Source: an uncultured Olsenella sp.
Lineage (GTDB): Bacteria > Actinomycetota > Coriobacteriia > Coriobacteriales > Atopobiaceae
Assembly (NCBI GenBank): GCA_934660915.1
Contig: CAKUIF010000011.1
Span: forward strand, 1 to 64,000
Length of the DNA: 64,000 bases
Direction of reading: 5' to 3'
Under the pieces are notes generated by a model. The model made no database searches, had not been told where the DNA came from, and saw only the letters and a list, made by a program, of their open reading frames with translations. Positions 40,433 through 50,555 of the stretch are shown in pieces (within the stretch, counting starts at the first letter, position 1; each line of letters opens with the position of its first letter). Made by a program: the position numbers and the translations under genes.

Positions 40433-43400
40433 ATGCTCGAGCTCAGAAACATCAGCAAGAAGTACGTTACGCAGTCATTCACCCAGGTCGCGCTCGACGA
40501 CGTGAGCCTGTCGTTTCGCGACAACGAGTTCGTCGCCGTCCTGGGCCCCTCGGGCTCGGGCAAGACGACCATGCTCAACGTCGTCGGCGGCCTCGACCAC
40601 TTCGACTCCGGCGATCTTTTGATCGACGGCATCTCGACCAAGGATTTCCGCGACCGCGACTGGGACGCCTGCCGCAACAACCGCATCGGCTTCGTCTTCC
40701 AGAGCTACAACCTCATCCCGCACCAGACGATCCTCGAGAACGTCGAGCTCGCCCTCACGCTCACGGGGGTTGGCCACGCCGAGCGCCGTCGCCGCGCCGT
40801 GGAGACCCTCGGGCGCGTGGGCTTGGCACAACACGTTGACAAACGCCCCGCGCAGCTCTCCGGCGGACAGATGCAGCGCGTCGCCATCGCGCGCGCCCTC
40901 ATAAACGACCCCGAGATCGTGCTCGCCGACGAGCCCACGGGTGCCCTCGACTCTACGACGTCCGTGCAGGTCATGGACCTGCTCAAGGAGGTCGCGCAGG
41001 ACCGCCTCGTCATCATGGTCACGCACAACCCCGAGCTCGCCCACCGCTACGCCACGCGCATCGTCACGCTCGCCGACGGCCGCATCACTGATGACTCTGG
41101 CCCCTTCGACGCCGCCTCGGCCCCTCGCCGCGATGCCAAGCCCACGCGCCGCACCTCCATGAGCTTCCTCACGGCGCTCGGCCTCTCGGCGCGAAACCTC
41201 ATGACCAAGAAGGGCCGTACGGCCATGACGGCCTTCGCGGGCTCGATCGGCATCATCGGCATCGCGGCGATTCTCGCCCTGTCCAACGGCGTGAACGAGT
41301 ACATCGCAAAGGTCGAGGAGGACACGCTCTCGAGCTATCCTTTGACCATCGCCAAGCAGAGCTACGACATGAGCGAGATGCTCGACGGCCATGCGTCCGG
41401 AGCCGACGGCGACGCCTCGGGCGCGGACGGCGCCGCGACGGCGGACTCCTCCGGCGCAGACGCGAAGATTCCCGTGGTCACGGCCCTGAAGGACATGTTC
41501 GCGAGCGTCAAGTCCAACGACATGCGCAGCTTCAAGGAGTTCCTCGACGCGGGCGGCGACGGCATCGACGACGACGTGAACGCCATCCAGTACGACTACG
41601 GCGTCGCCCCGATCATCTACCGCGAGTCGGCCGACGGCGGCGATCCGGTCAAGCTCGTGCCCAACTCGATGACGCAGGCCATGAGCGGCGGTGCCTCGTC
41701 TGCGGCGACCGCCGGCACGATGATGACGGGCACCGAGGTCTTCAACGAGATGATCGACGACCAGGCGCTTCTCGACAGCCAGTACGACGTCGTCGCCGGC
41801 CGCTGGGCCGAGGCCCCCGACGAGGCGGTGCTCGTCCTCTCGAGCCGCGGCACGGTGGGGGACTACACCCTCTACAGCATCGGAGCGCTCGACATCAACG
41901 AGCTGAACGACCTCGTGTCGAGCGCCATGACCGCGGACGGCGAGGTCCAGACGCCCGAAACCGACGCCGACTTCACTTATAAAGACGCGCTCTCGTGCAC
42001 CTTCAAGGTCCTCTCGCCCTCCGACGCCTACCGCAAAAACGACGAGACGGGCGGCTGGACCGACATGTCCGAAGATGCCGAGTTCATGGCGAGCAAGGTC
42101 AAAGACGGCCTCGACCTGCGCATCGTCGGCGTCGTCAAGCCCAACGGCACCGGCAACTCGACCGCCCTTTCGCCGGGCGTCGCCTACACGCACGGCCTCA
42201 CCTCCGAGCTCATGGCCCGCGCCGCCGGCTCCCAGATCGTGCAGCAGCAGCTCGCCGACCCCGATACCGACGTATTCACCGGCAAGTCGTTCGCCGAGCT
42301 CCGGGAAGACGCAAAGAAGGGCTTCGACCTTCAGAGCATGTTCTCGGTGGACGAGGACGCCATGCGCTCGGCATTCCACTTCGACACCTCCGCCCTCGCG
42401 GGGCTCTCGTCCGCGGGCAACATCGACATGAGCGGCCTCGACCTCTCCGGCATCGATATGTCGGGCCTGGATATCGACCTCTCCGGCATCGGCGCCGACC
42501 TCGACTTCTCCGACATCCTCGCGAACGCGCCGGCGCCCGATTTCTCGGGCATCTTTGACGGCCTCGAGCTCACGCCCGAGCAGATGCAGCAGGGCGCCGC
42601 CCTCGCCAAGCAGCTCCTCTCCGACTTCCTCGCCTCCGACGAGTTCAAGGGCTTGGGCGAGGACGTCAAGGACGCCGACAAGCTCGCTGCCGCCTTTAAG
42701 GCATACCTCACGGAGAACCCCAAGGCGCAGGAGACCCTGAAGGCCCTGGGCGACCTCGGCGGCAACGCGCTGGCCGAGAGGATCCAGAAGGCCTTGTCCG
42801 GCTACGTGAACAACAGCCTCGCCCCGTATTTGCAATCCGTCGTGGACGAGGTGACCAAGCGCGTGGGCGACGAGATTTCGGCAGCGGTGTCCGCGCAGGT
42901 CAAGGCGGGGTTGGCACAAGCCTTTGACCAAGTGGCCACACAGATGGGCGGGGCCATGGCAGACGCCGTGTCGCAGATGGGCACAAGCATCGCCTCGCTC
43001 CAGCACGCTTTCTCGGTCGACGGCGCCGCCTTCGCCTCCGCGATCCACTTCAACATGGACGCCTCCGACCTCGCCTCGCTCATGTCGAGCTACGCCAACG
43101 CGAGCAGGCTGACCTTCGACAACAACCTCTCGACGCTCGGCTACGCCGACGAGGCCGACCCGCAGTCCGTGAAGATCTACCCCAAGGACTTCGACGCCAA
43201 GGAGCGCGTGCTCGACCACATCGACGCCTACAACGACCAGGCGAAGGCCGAAGGCGCCGACGAGCGCACGATCGTCTACACCGACTACATGGGCGTGATC
43301 ATGGGCTCGGTCACCGACATCGTGAACATGATCTCCATGGTGCTCATCGCCTTCGTGAGCATCAGCCTCGTCGTGAGCTCCATCATGATCGGCATCATCA

Positions 43401-43732
43401 CCTATATCAGCGTCCTCGAGCGAAAGAAGGAGATCGGCATCCTGCGCGCCATCGGGGCCTCCAAGCGAAACGTCGCCAACGTCTTCAACGCCGAGACCTT
43501 CATCGAGGGCTTGATCTCGGGCGTGTTCGCCATCCTCGTCGTGGTGCTCGTGAGCCTGCCCGTGAACGACCTCGTCTTGAGGCTCAAGGGAGTGCCGAAC
43601 ATCATGAGCCTGCCGTGGGAAGCCGCGCTCGCGCTCATCTGCATCTCGGTGGCCCTCACCGTGGTAGCCGGCCTTCTCCCGGCAAGGAGCGCCAGCAAGA
43701 AGGACCCGGTGGAGGCGCTTCGCTCCGAGTAG
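40433..43732 (+). CDS. Fused ABC ATPase-FtsX permease with very large extracytoplasmic domain
   Basis: 1099 aa. Residues 1-235: MacB/LolD-type ATPase (Walker A GPSGSGKTT, signature LSGGQMQRVAIARAL, Walker B IVLADEPTGALD). One helix near 268-292 (FAGSIGIIGIAAILALS), then about 670 extracytoplasmic residues, then three helices (from about 968) with the FtsX loop VLERKKEIGILRAIGASKRN. The external part holds Asp/Ala/Gly-rich linkers, a short pentapeptide-like run (IDMSGLDLSGIDMSGLDID, about residues 664-700) and coiled-coil-like helices. MacB usually has only about 200 external residues. Likely exports or transduces force to an envelope partner, perhaps the lipoprotein encoded next. I reject the longer frame upstream of 40433. 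Confidence 0.9.
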   Translation: MLELRNISKKYVTQSFTQVALDDVSLSFRDNEFVAVLGPSGSGKTTMLNVVGGLDHFDSGDLLIDGISTKDFRDRDWDACRNNRIGFVFQSYNLIPHQTILENVELALTLTGVGHAERRRRAVETLGRVGLAQHVDKRPAQLSGGQMQRVAIARALINDPEIVLADEPTGALDSTTSVQVMDLLKEVAQDRLVIMVTHNPELAHRYATRIVTLADGRITDDSGPFDAASAPRRDAKPTRRTSMSFLTALGLSARNLMTKKGRTAMTAFAGSIGIIGIAAILALSNGVNEYIAKVEEDTLSSYPLTIAKQSYDMSEMLDGHASGADGDASGADGAATADSSGADAKIPVVTALKDMFASVKSNDMRSFKEFLDAGGDGIDDDVNAIQYDYGVAPIIYRESADGGDPVKLVPNSMTQAMSGGASSAATAGTMMTGTEVFNEMIDDQALLDSQYDVVAGRWAEAPDEAVLVLSSRGTVGDYTLYSIGALDINELNDLVSSAMTADGEVQTPETDADFTYKDALSCTFKVLSPSDAYRKNDETGGWTDMSEDAEFMASKVKDGLDLRIVGVVKPNGTGNSTALSPGVAYTHGLTSELMARAAGSQIVQQQLADPDTDVFTGKSFAELREDAKKGFDLQSMFSVDEDAMRSAFHFDTSALAGLSSAGNIDMSGLDLSGIDMSGLDIDLSGIGADLDFSDILANAPAPDFSGIFDGLELTPEQMQQGAALAKQLLSDFLASDEFKGLGEDVKDADKLAAAFKAYLTENPKAQETLKALGDLGGNALAERIQKALSGYVNNSLAPYLQSVVDEVTKRVGDEISAAVSAQVKAGLAQAFDQVATQMGGAMADAVSQMGTSIASLQHAFSVDGAAFASAIHFNMDASDLASLMSSYANASRLTFDNNLSTLGYADEADPQSVKIYPKDFDAKERVLDHIDAYNDQAKAEGADERTIVYTDYMGVIMGSVTDIVNMISMVLIAFVSISLVVSSIMIGIITYISVLERKKEIGILRAIGASKRNVANVFNAETFIEGLISGVFAILVVVLVSLPVNDLVLRLKGVPNIMSLPWEAALALICISVALTVVAGLLPARSASKKDPVEALRSE

Positions 43733-43792
43733 GGGAGTCGCCCTTCTTGCCATATGACGTCCGCACGACCCGACTAGATTGGATAGGCGCGA

Positions 43793-44404
43793 ATGAACAA
43801 GAACCGCATGCATTCTAGCAAGAAGGCCCTCGCCGCCGTGGCCGCCCTCGTCGTCTGCGCCGCGGTGGCGCTCGCCGGCTGCGCCGAGCTGAGCCTCAGG
43901 TTCTCGAGCGTCAAAGGCGAGCTCATAGGCAACTCCTTCGACGCCGCGGTCTTCGACAACTTCGGCGGCGAGGTCGCGACCTTCCACGCGAAAAAGATGG
44001 GCGTCGAGGCGGCGAGCGTGGACGAGGACGGAAACGCTACGTCCTCCGAGCTCAAGATCACCGCCGACGGCAAGGACATCGAGCAGGTCGGAAACACGAT
44101 GATCTTCGCCGAGACGGGCTTGGATGAGGTCGAGGGCTACACGCTGCCCCGCGACATCCAGACGAGCGGCGGCACGATCAACCTCGTCGACAGCGCCATC
44201 AACGACATCAAGTCCAAGATCGGCAAGTCGCGCGTCGTCGTGGTCTCCTCGCAGCTCGGCGTGCCCATCGCCGTCTACCAGGGCAACAGCGTCGGCTACG
44301 AGATCCCCGAGGACCTGCCCAAGTTCACGAAGCTCACGATCGACGGCAAGGCGCTCTACATCCACCGCGCGAACTACCTCATCATCGACAAGGACGCGCT
44401 GTAG
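43793..44404 (+). CDS. Lipoprotein (DUF5052-like)
   Basis: 203 aa. Signal peptide with a basic start (MNKNRMHSSKK), hydrophobic core and lipobox LAGC (Cys near 30). The mature part has SFDAAVFDNFGGEVATFHAKKM and ends LTIDGKALYIHRANYLIIDKDAL; it resembles DUF5052 lipoproteins as I remember them. The function is unknown. It starts 60 bases after the fused ABC gene, with a cttcttgcc motif between, and may work with that transporter. There is no clear ribosome site (GGATAGGCGCGA). Confidence 0.75.
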   Translation: MNKNRMHSSKKALAAVAALVVCAAVALAGCAELSLRFSSVKGELIGNSFDAAVFDNFGGEVATFHAKKMGVEAASVDEDGNATSSELKITADGKDIEQVGNTMIFAETGLDEVEGYTLPRDIQTSGGTINLVDSAINDIKSKIGKSRVVVVSSQLGVPIAVYQGNSVGYEIPEDLPKFTKLTIDGKALYIHRANYLIIDKDAL

Positions 44405-44473
44405 CGCTGTCCCAGGCTGCGCCCTCATGTGAGGTTATCGTGGAGGTCGGCGTGGCTTACCGTAAATAAAACC

Positions 44474-44561
44474 TTGACCTGAGCTGCGAATATACGTAAG
44501 CTAACTACGTAAATGATGCTTCAAACGCAGGAAGTGGGGTGGAACGTTTCGCCCCGCTTCC
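44474..44561 (+). promoter_or_regulatory. Promoter and leader hairpin of the rimP operon
   Basis: TTGACC (44474-44479) and TAAGCT (44497-44502) with 17 bases between. Downstream, 44530-44561 forms a ten-pair hairpin (ggaagtgggg/ccccgcttcc) followed by tttctgt, 30 bases before the rimP start. It could be an attenuator for the large operon. Confidence 0.55.
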
Positions 44562-44590
44562 TTTCTGTATGTCAACCAAAAGGAGGTCAC

Positions 44591-45082
44591 ATGGCAAAGG
44601 CCGGCACCGACCAGCAGGTCCTCGAGGCGCTCGAGGCGAAGGCCGCAGACCACGGCGTCGACATCGTCGCCGTCGAGGTCGTGGGCGCCACCAAGAACCC
44701 CTGCGTCCGCGTCTACATCGACCACGCCGACGAGGACGCCCCGACGATCAGCCTCGACGAGGTCGCGGCCGAGACGGGCTGGATAGGGGAGGTCCTCGAC
44801 GAGCTCGACCCGCTCCCGAGCGCCTACACCCTCGAGGTCAGCTCTCCCGGCATGGCCCGCCCGCTGCGCCGTGAGCGCGACTTCGCCCGCTTCGCCGGCT
44901 CCTGCGTCCAGCTCTCCACCACCGCGACCGAGGGCCGTCGCAAGTTCACCGGCACCCTTTTGGGTTGCGAGGACGGCAAGGTCTTACTGGATTGCGACGG
45001 CGAGCAGGTCGCCATCGACCTCACCGATATCAAGAAGTGCAACATCAAGCCCGATTTCTCCCCCGCGGGCAAGAAGAAGTAG
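44591..45082 (+). CDS. rimP: Ribosome maturation factor RimP
   Basis: 163 aa; assists 30S subunit maturation. NPCVRVYIDHADEDAPTISLDEVAAETGWIGEVLDELDPL and YTLEVSSPGMARPLRRERDF are the family hallmarks, followed by the SH3-like C-terminal domain. It has a Lys-rich end (AGKKK). Start: ATG behind AAAAGGAGGTCAC. First gene of the translation/transcription operon, 14 bases before nusA. Confidence 0.95.
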   Translation: MAKAGTDQQVLEALEAKAADHGVDIVAVEVVGATKNPCVRVYIDHADEDAPTISLDEVAAETGWIGEVLDELDPLPSAYTLEVSSPGMARPLRRERDFARFAGSCVQLSTTATEGRRKFTGTLLGCEDGKVLLDCDGEQVAIDLTDIKKCNIKPDFSPAGKKK

Positions 45083-45096
45083 GAAGGATTCACCTT

Positions 45097-46341
45097 ATGG
45101 CATCTGAGATGATGGAAGCCCTCGAGCTCCTCTGCCAGGAGAAGCACATCGACCAGCTCTACCTGATCGACCGACTCGAGCAGTCGCTCGCAAAGAGCTA
45201 CGCCGATGTCCTGCACCTGCCCTTCGGCGCGCGCGTGACCATCGACCGCGCCACCGGCCGCGTCTACGTCTACGAGCTCGTCCCCAAGGGCGAGGAGGAT
45301 CCCGAGACCGGCGACTACACCGAGTTCGACGAGGTCGACGTCACGCCTCCCGGAACCTCCCGCATCGCCGCGCAGCACGCAAAGACCGAGATCCGCGCCA
45401 TCGTGCGCAACGCCGCCCGCCAGCAGATCTTCGAGGAGTTCTCGCAGCGCGTGGGCGACATCATCACCGGCACCGTGCTGCAGACCACGCCCGACTTCAC
45501 GATCATCAAGATCCGCGAGGGCGTCGAGGCCGAGCTGCCCCACTTCGACCAGCGCCGTCACCCCGAGGAGCTCAACGAGCGCCCCGCCGGCGAGCGCTAC
45601 ATGCACAACCAGCGCCTGAAGGCCATCATCATCGGCGTCCGCGACCCCAACGCCGCCCAGCCGACCGTCCGCGGCGAGCGCCAGCGCCCCTCGATCGTCG
45701 TCTCCCGCACCCACCCGGACCTCATCCGCAGGCTCTTCGAGCTCGAGGTCCCCGAGGTCTACGACGGCATCGTCGAGGTCCGCTCCGTGGCCCGCGAGGC
45801 CGGCGTCCGCTCCAAGGTCGCCGTCTCGAGCAACGACGAGCACCTCGACCCGGTGGGCGCCTGCGTCGGCCCCAAGGGCAGCCGCGTGCGCACCGTCGTC
45901 TCCGAGCTGCGCGGCGAGCGCGTCGACGTCGTCCTTTGGAGCGACGACCCCGCCAAGTGCGTCGCGAGCGCGCTTTCCCCCGCCCGCGTGTCCCGCGTGA
46001 TCATCGACCCCGAGGACAACTACGCCACGGTCATCGTCCCCGACGACCAGCTTTCGCTGGCCATCGGCAAGGAGGGCCAGAACGCCCGCCTGGCCGCCCG
46101 CCTCACCGGCATGCACATCGACATCAAGAGCGAGTCGATGGCGGCCGGCATCATGCGCGAGGTCCCCGCGGCCGTCGCCGAGGACTCCCTCATCGACGAG
46201 GAGGGCGCGCACCGCTGCGAGTACGTGGGCCCCAACGGCATCCAGTGCCGCAACATGGCCCGTCCCGGCTCCCGCTTCTGCGGCGTGCACGAGGACCTCG
46301 ACGGCGTCGAGGTCTCCGACGACCCCGACTCCCTGATCTAG
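45097..46341 (+). CDS. nusA: Transcription factor NusA with a Cys/His-rich tail
   Basis: 414 aa; binds RNA polymerase and nascent RNA in pausing, termination and antitermination. N-terminal polymerase-binding domain (1-130), S1 domain ([20 protein letters not shown]), KH1 ([18 protein letters not shown] ... VGPKGSRV) and KH2 ([18 protein letters not shown]). The last 43 residues hold H372, C374, C384, C395 and H398 in a spacing that could bind zinc; this is not part of the standard NusA. The ylxR gene that usually follows nusA is absent. Start: ATG behind AGGAAGGA. Confidence 0.95.
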   Translation: MASEMMEALELLCQEKHIDQLYLIDRLEQSLAKSYADVLHLPFGARVTIDRATGRVYVYELVPKGEEDPETGDYTEFDEVDVTPPGTSRIAAQHAKTEIRAIVRNAARQQIFEEFSQRVGDIITGTVLQTTPDFTIIKIREGVEAELPHFDQRRHPEELNERPAGERYMHNQRLKAIIIGVRDPNAAQPTVRGERQRPSIVVSRTHPDLIRRLFELEVPEVYDGIVEVRSVAREAGVRSKVAVSSNDEHLDPVGACVGPKGSRVRTVVSELRGERVDVVLWSDDPAKCVASALSPARVSRVIIDPEDNYATVIVPDDQLSLAIGKEGQNARLAARLTGMHIDIKSESMAAGIMREVPAAVAEDSLIDEEGAHRCEYVGPNGIQCRNMARPGSRFCGVHEDLDGVEVSDDPDSLI

Positions 46342-46405
46342 GCCACGGCCGACCAAGTTGTAATTCGCCCCGGGCGCTGCCCGTTTGTGTAGGAAGGTAG
46401 GTCAC

Positions 46406-49060
46406 ATGGCAAAGACCCGCGTACATGACCTCGCTAAGGAATACGGCATGTCGAGCAAGGAGATGCTCGAGCACCTCGCCGACATGAAGATCCCCGCCAA
46501 GTCCGCGTCCTCGACGCTCGAGGACGCCTACGTATCCATCGTCCGAAAGAAGCTCAAGCCCATCCTGGAGGCCCGCGCCGCCGAGATCGAGGCCGAGAAG
46601 AAGGCCGCAGCCCAGAAGGCCGCCGAGGAGGCCCGCGTGGCCGCCGAGCAGGCCGAGAAGGAGCGCCTCGAGGCTGAGCGCCGCCGCGAGGCCGAGCGCG
46701 CCGAGGAGGAGCGCCGCCGCGCCGCCGAGGAGGCCGCCCGCAAGAAGGCCGAGGAGGAGCGCCTGGCCGCCGAGAAGGCCGCTGCCGAGGAGGCCGAGCG
46801 CAACCGCGTGAAGGACACCGCCCCCAAGGCTGCCCCCTCCTTCACCAGCCTGCTCGACCAGATCGCCCAGCAGGAGAAGGTCCTGGCTCAGCAGGCCGAG
46901 GAGGCCGCCCAGGCCAAGGCCGCCGCTAAGGGTAACGGCCGCCGCAAGAAGGACGACGACCGCTCCGGCTCCCGCGGCCCCAAGCGCGCCGCCGAGCCCC
47001 GCGCGGGCGAGTCCTCCGCCCCCGCCCGCGAGGACGCCTCCGACACTGGCGCCGACACCGGCCGCCGCAAGGGCAAGAAGGGCCGTCGCGGCGAGGAGGG
47101 CGGCGAGGACCGCTACTCCCGCATGGCCCGCGAGGCCGAGGCCTATAACCGCTCCCGCGTCCTCGAGGAGGCCCGCGTGGCCGTCGAGGAGGCGTCGCGC
47201 GAGTCCACCGGTCGCCGCAAGAAGCGCAAGGAGCGCCGCCAGAAGCAGGCCGAGCAGGCCGCTGAGCAGCAGCGCATCGAGGAGGCCATCGCCAACGACC
47301 AGGACATCTCCCAGCTCGACACGGTGAAGGTCCCGCAGGGCGCCACGGTCGCCGAGCTCGCCGAGCTCCTGGGCGTCCCGGCCAACGACATCATCAAGCG
47401 CCTCTTCCTCCTGGGCACGCCGCTCACCCTCACCGAGTCCATGTCCGACGAGCTCATCGAGCTCGTGGCCGACGATCTCGGCCGCGACGTCAAGGTCATG
47501 ACCAAGGAGGAGGAGAACTCCTTCACCTTCTACGACGACCCCTCCGACCTCGTGCCGCGCGCGCCGGTCGTCACCGTCATGGGCCACGTCGACCACGGCA
47601 AGACCTCCCTGCTCGACGCCATCCGCCACACCGGCGTGGCCGAGGGCGAGGCCGGCGGCATCACGCAGGCCATCGGCGCCTCCCAGGTCTTCATCGGCGG
47701 TCGCAAGATCACCTTCATCGACACCCCGGGCCACGCCACCTTCACGGCCATGCGTGCCCGCGGCGCCAAGGTGACCGACATCGTCATCCTGATCGTCGCC
47801 GCCGACGACGGCGTCATGCCCCAGACCATCGAGTCCATCAACCACGCGAAGGCCGCGGGCGTGCCCATCGTCGTCGCCGTGAACAAGATCGACAAGCCCG
47901 GCGCCAGCCCCGACAAGGTCCGCCAGGAGCTCACCGAGTACGGCATCGTCCCCGAGGAGTGGGGCGGCCAGAACATGTTCGTCAACATCTCGGCAAAGAA
48001 GAAGATCGGCATCGACGAGCTGCTCGAGACCGTCCTTCTCCAGGCCGACGTCCTCGAGCTCAAGGGCAACCCCGACACCTTCGCCTCCGGCAACGTCCTC
48101 GAGGCCAAGCTCGACAAGGGCCGCGGCTCCGTCGCGACCGTCCTCGTCACCCGCGGCACGCTCCACATCGGCGACGCCCTCGTGGCCGGCATGACCTACG
48201 GCCGCGTCCGCGCCATGCTCGACCCCAAGGGCCGCCCGGTCGAGGAGGCCGGCCCCTCCGACGCCGTCGAGATCTTGGGCCTGCAGTCCGTGCCGAACGC
48301 CGGCGACGAGTTCCGTGTGTTCCAGGACGACCGCGAGGCTCGCGACCTGGCCGACCAGCGCGCGCTCAAGGCCCGCATCGAGGAGCAGAACCGCGTCAAG
48401 CACGTGACGCTCGAGAACCTCTTTGCGACCATGGCCGACGCCGAGGTCAAGGAGCTCAACCTCATCATCAAGGCGGACGTCCAGGGCTCCATCGAGGCGC
48501 TCCAGGACTCGCTGGACAAGATGGACCAGTCCGAGGTCCGCATCAACACGATCCACGCCGCCGTCGGCGCCATCAACGAGACCGACGTCGTCCTCGCCGA
48601 CGCCTCGAACGCCATCATCATCGGCTTCGGCGTGCGCCCGGACGCCAAGGCCCGCAACGCCGCCGAGCGCGACGGCGTCGAGATCCGCTGCTACGACGTC
48701 ATCTACAAGTGCCTCGAGGACCTCGACGCTGCCCGTATCGGCATGCTCAAGCCCACCGAGGTCGAGGTCTCGACCGGCACCGCCACCGTCCTCGACACCT
48801 TCAAGGTGCCCAAGGTCGGCATCGCCGCCGGCGTCCGCGTGGAGGAGGGCGAGATCGCCAACACCGACTCCGTGCGCCTCGTGCGCGACGGCATCGTCGT
48901 CTACAACGGCAAGATCGCTTCCATGCGCCACTACAAGGACGAGGCCAAGAGCCTGCGCGCCGGCTCCGAGGGCGGCATCGGCCTCGAGAACTTCCAGGAC
49001 ATCAAGCCCGGAGACGTCATTGAGGGCTACCGCATCGACCAGGTCGCACGTACGGAGTAG
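46406..49060 (+). CDS. infB: Translation initiation factor IF-2
   Basis: 884 aa; places initiator tRNA on the 30S subunit with GTP. The N-terminal IF2_N domain ([21 protein letters not shown]) is followed by a long charged Ala/Glu/Arg helix (about 50-170) and a basic linker. The second IF2_N ([21 protein letters not shown]) precedes the G domain: G1 [10 protein letters not shown]3 DTPGH, G4 NKID. Domains II-IV follow to the conserved GDVIEGYRI end. Start: ATG after AGGAAGGTAGGTCAC. It ends two bases before rbfA. Confidence 0.97.
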   Translation: MAKTRVHDLAKEYGMSSKEMLEHLADMKIPAKSASSTLEDAYVSIVRKKLKPILEARAAEIEAEKKAAAQKAAEEARVAAEQAEKERLEAERRREAERAEEERRRAAEEAARKKAEEERLAAEKAAAEEAERNRVKDTAPKAAPSFTSLLDQIAQQEKVLAQQAEEAAQAKAAAKGNGRRKKDDDRSGSRGPKRAAEPRAGESSAPAREDASDTGADTGRRKGKKGRRGEEGGEDRYSRMAREAEAYNRSRVLEEARVAVEEASRESTGRRKKRKERRQKQAEQAAEQQRIEEAIANDQDISQLDTVKVPQGATVAELAELLGVPANDIIKRLFLLGTPLTLTESMSDELIELVADDLGRDVKVMTKEEENSFTFYDDPSDLVPRAPVVTVMGHVDHGKTSLLDAIRHTGVAEGEAGGITQAIGASQVFIGGRKITFIDTPGHATFTAMRARGAKVTDIVILIVAADDGVMPQTIESINHAKAAGVPIVVAVNKIDKPGASPDKVRQELTEYGIVPEEWGGQNMFVNISAKKKIGIDELLETVLLQADVLELKGNPDTFASGNVLEAKLDKGRGSVATVLVTRGTLHIGDALVAGMTYGRVRAMLDPKGRPVEEAGPSDAVEILGLQSVPNAGDEFRVFQDDREARDLADQRALKARIEEQNRVKHVTLENLFATMADAEVKELNLIIKADVQGSIEALQDSLDKMDQSEVRINTIHAAVGAINETDVVLADASNAIIIGFGVRPDAKARNAAERDGVEIRCYDVIYKCLEDLDAARIGMLKPTEVEVSTGTATVLDTFKVPKVGIAAGVRVEEGEIANTDSVRLVRDGIVVYNGKIASMRHYKDEAKSLRAGSEGGIGLENFQDIKPGDVIEGYRIDQVARTE

Positions 49061-49062
49061 CC

Positions 49063-49482
49063 ATGAAGCAGAACCGCAACTCCCGCAAGGTCAACGAGCA
49101 GGCGCGCGAGAAGCTCGCCAACATCCTGCTCTTCGAGATCTCCGACCCCGACCTCGCGCTCGTGACCGTCACGGGCGTGGAGGTCTCGGTCGACAAGTCC
49201 TTCATGCGCGCCTTCTTCACCTGCGAGGCCGACCGCTACGAGGAGGTCGAGGCCGCCCTCGGGCGCGCCCGCGGCCGCATCCGGTCGCTGCTCGGCCGCA
49301 GCCTCGGCTGGCGCGTGACGCCGGAGCTCGATTTCCGCATCGACACCTCCACCGACGAGGCCGAGCGCATCGCGCGCGCCCTCGAGGTGGTTCCGCCCAC
49401 CATAGGCGTCGAGAAGGACGAGTTCGGCTACCCTGTCGAGCCCGCCGACGAGGGCGGCCCCGACGAGGCCGAGGAAGAGTAA
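49063..49482 (+). CDS. rbfA: Ribosome-binding factor A
   Basis: 139 aa, KH-like; needed for late 30S assembly. NEQAREKLANILLFEISDPDLALVTVTGVEVSVDKSFMRAFF is the family core, then RVTPELDFRIDTSTDEAERI. The last 25 residues are acidic (EPADEGGPDEAEEE) and probably flexible. Two bases separate it from infB. Confidence 0.95.
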   Translation: MKQNRNSRKVNEQAREKLANILLFEISDPDLALVTVTGVEVSVDKSFMRAFFTCEADRYEEVEAALGRARGRIRSLLGRSLGWRVTPELDFRIDTSTDEAERIARALEVVPPTIGVEKDEFGYPVEPADEGGPDEAEEE

Positions 49483-49503
49483 GAGAAGAAGGAAGCAACC
49501 TTG

Positions 49504-50538
49504 ATGCTCATCTCTAACATGGACGACGAGGCCGCTCAGTTTGACGCCCTCTCCGCCCTCATAGATGAGGCCAAAGACATCGCCGTCTGCGCGCACACGT
49601 CGCCAGACGGCGACGCCATCGGCTCCACCCTCGCGCTGGCCGAGATCATCGAGGCCGGCTGGGAGGGCAAGCGCGTGTGCGTGCTCCTGGCCGACGACGA
49701 CGTCGTGCCGCGCACGTACAGGTTCCTCCCCGGCCTGGAGAGGCTCACCCACGTGGCGGACTACGACGTCGACCCCGACCTCTTCATCTGCGTGGACCTC
49801 TCCGACAAGACCCGCTTAAACGAGGCCCAGCAGGTGCTCGAGCGCTCCTCAAAGGTCGGCGTGCTCGACCATCACCCGAGCGGCGATAAGTTCTGGGACG
49901 CCGGCGTCGTCCGCACGGGCGCCGCGGCGGCCGGCGTGATCGTGACCGAGTTCGCGATCCACCGCGGCGTCGCCCTCACGCCCACGATGGCGCAGAACCT
50001 CATGTGCGCGGTCGTCACCGACACCGGGCGCTTCCAGTACCAGAACGCAGACGGCGAGGCCTTCGAGGTCGCGAGCATGCTCGTGGACGCGGGCGCCTCT
50101 CCTTCCGAGATCGCGCTGCGAGTCTACCAGAGCGATCGGCTCGCCTACATCCACCTCTGCGCCGTGGTGATGTCGCGCATTACCACCTTTGAGCAGGGCA
50201 GGGTTTCCTACAGCTACGCCACGACGGCGGACTTCAAGGCCAATGAGGTGCCCGTCGCCGAGTGCGACGGCCTCGTCGACCTCGTCCGCTGCGTCGACGG
50301 CACGCAGGTGGCGCTCTTCCTCAAGGAGATCCCCGGGGGCAAGGTCCGCGGAAACCTCCGCTCCAAGTGCGGGCTCGACATCTCGGGCATCGCGCGCCGG
50401 CTGGGCGGCGGCGGCCACAAGGCCGCGGCCGGCTTTACCGTGGACGGCAGCGTCGACGAGGCGCTCTCTGCCGCGCTGCCGCTGCTCCACGCCCTCTTTG
50501 AGTCCGAGGACGCCGTCGAGCACCCGGGGACGAATTGA
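49504..50538 (+). CDS. nrnA: NrnA-type bifunctional oligoribonuclease / pAp phosphatase
   Basis: 344 aa, DHH-DHHA1 phosphoesterase. Motifs: SPDGDAIGS, the Asp in ICVDLSD, DHH in VLDHHPSGDKF, and DTGRFQYQN; the C-terminal DHHA1 has RRLGGGGHKAAAGF. Degrades very short RNAs and 3'-phosphoadenosine 5'-phosphate. A TTG at 49501 directly before the ATG is an equally placed start. In the standard position between rbfA and truB for Gram-positives and actinobacteria. Confidence 0.93.
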   Translation: MLISNMDDEAAQFDALSALIDEAKDIAVCAHTSPDGDAIGSTLALAEIIEAGWEGKRVCVLLADDDVVPRTYRFLPGLERLTHVADYDVDPDLFICVDLSDKTRLNEAQQVLERSSKVGVLDHHPSGDKFWDAGVVRTGAAAAGVIVTEFAIHRGVALTPTMAQNLMCAVVTDTGRFQYQNADGEAFEVASMLVDAGASPSEIALRVYQSDRLAYIHLCAVVMSRITTFEQGRVSYSYATTADFKANEVPVAECDGLVDLVRCVDGTQVALFLKEIPGGKVRGNLRSKCGLDISGIARRLGGGGHKAAAGFTVDGSVDEALSAALPLLHALFESEDAVEHPGTN

Positions 50539-50555
50539 GGCGGGGTCCCAGCGCG

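Noticed and set aside
40475..44428. 1317-codon open frame on the minus strand
   Set aside because: Shadow of the fused ABC and lipoprotein genes; no ribosome site, no motif, composition of a codon-position artefact. The same holds for the long minus frames over nusA/infB (44824-46356 and 46190-48931).
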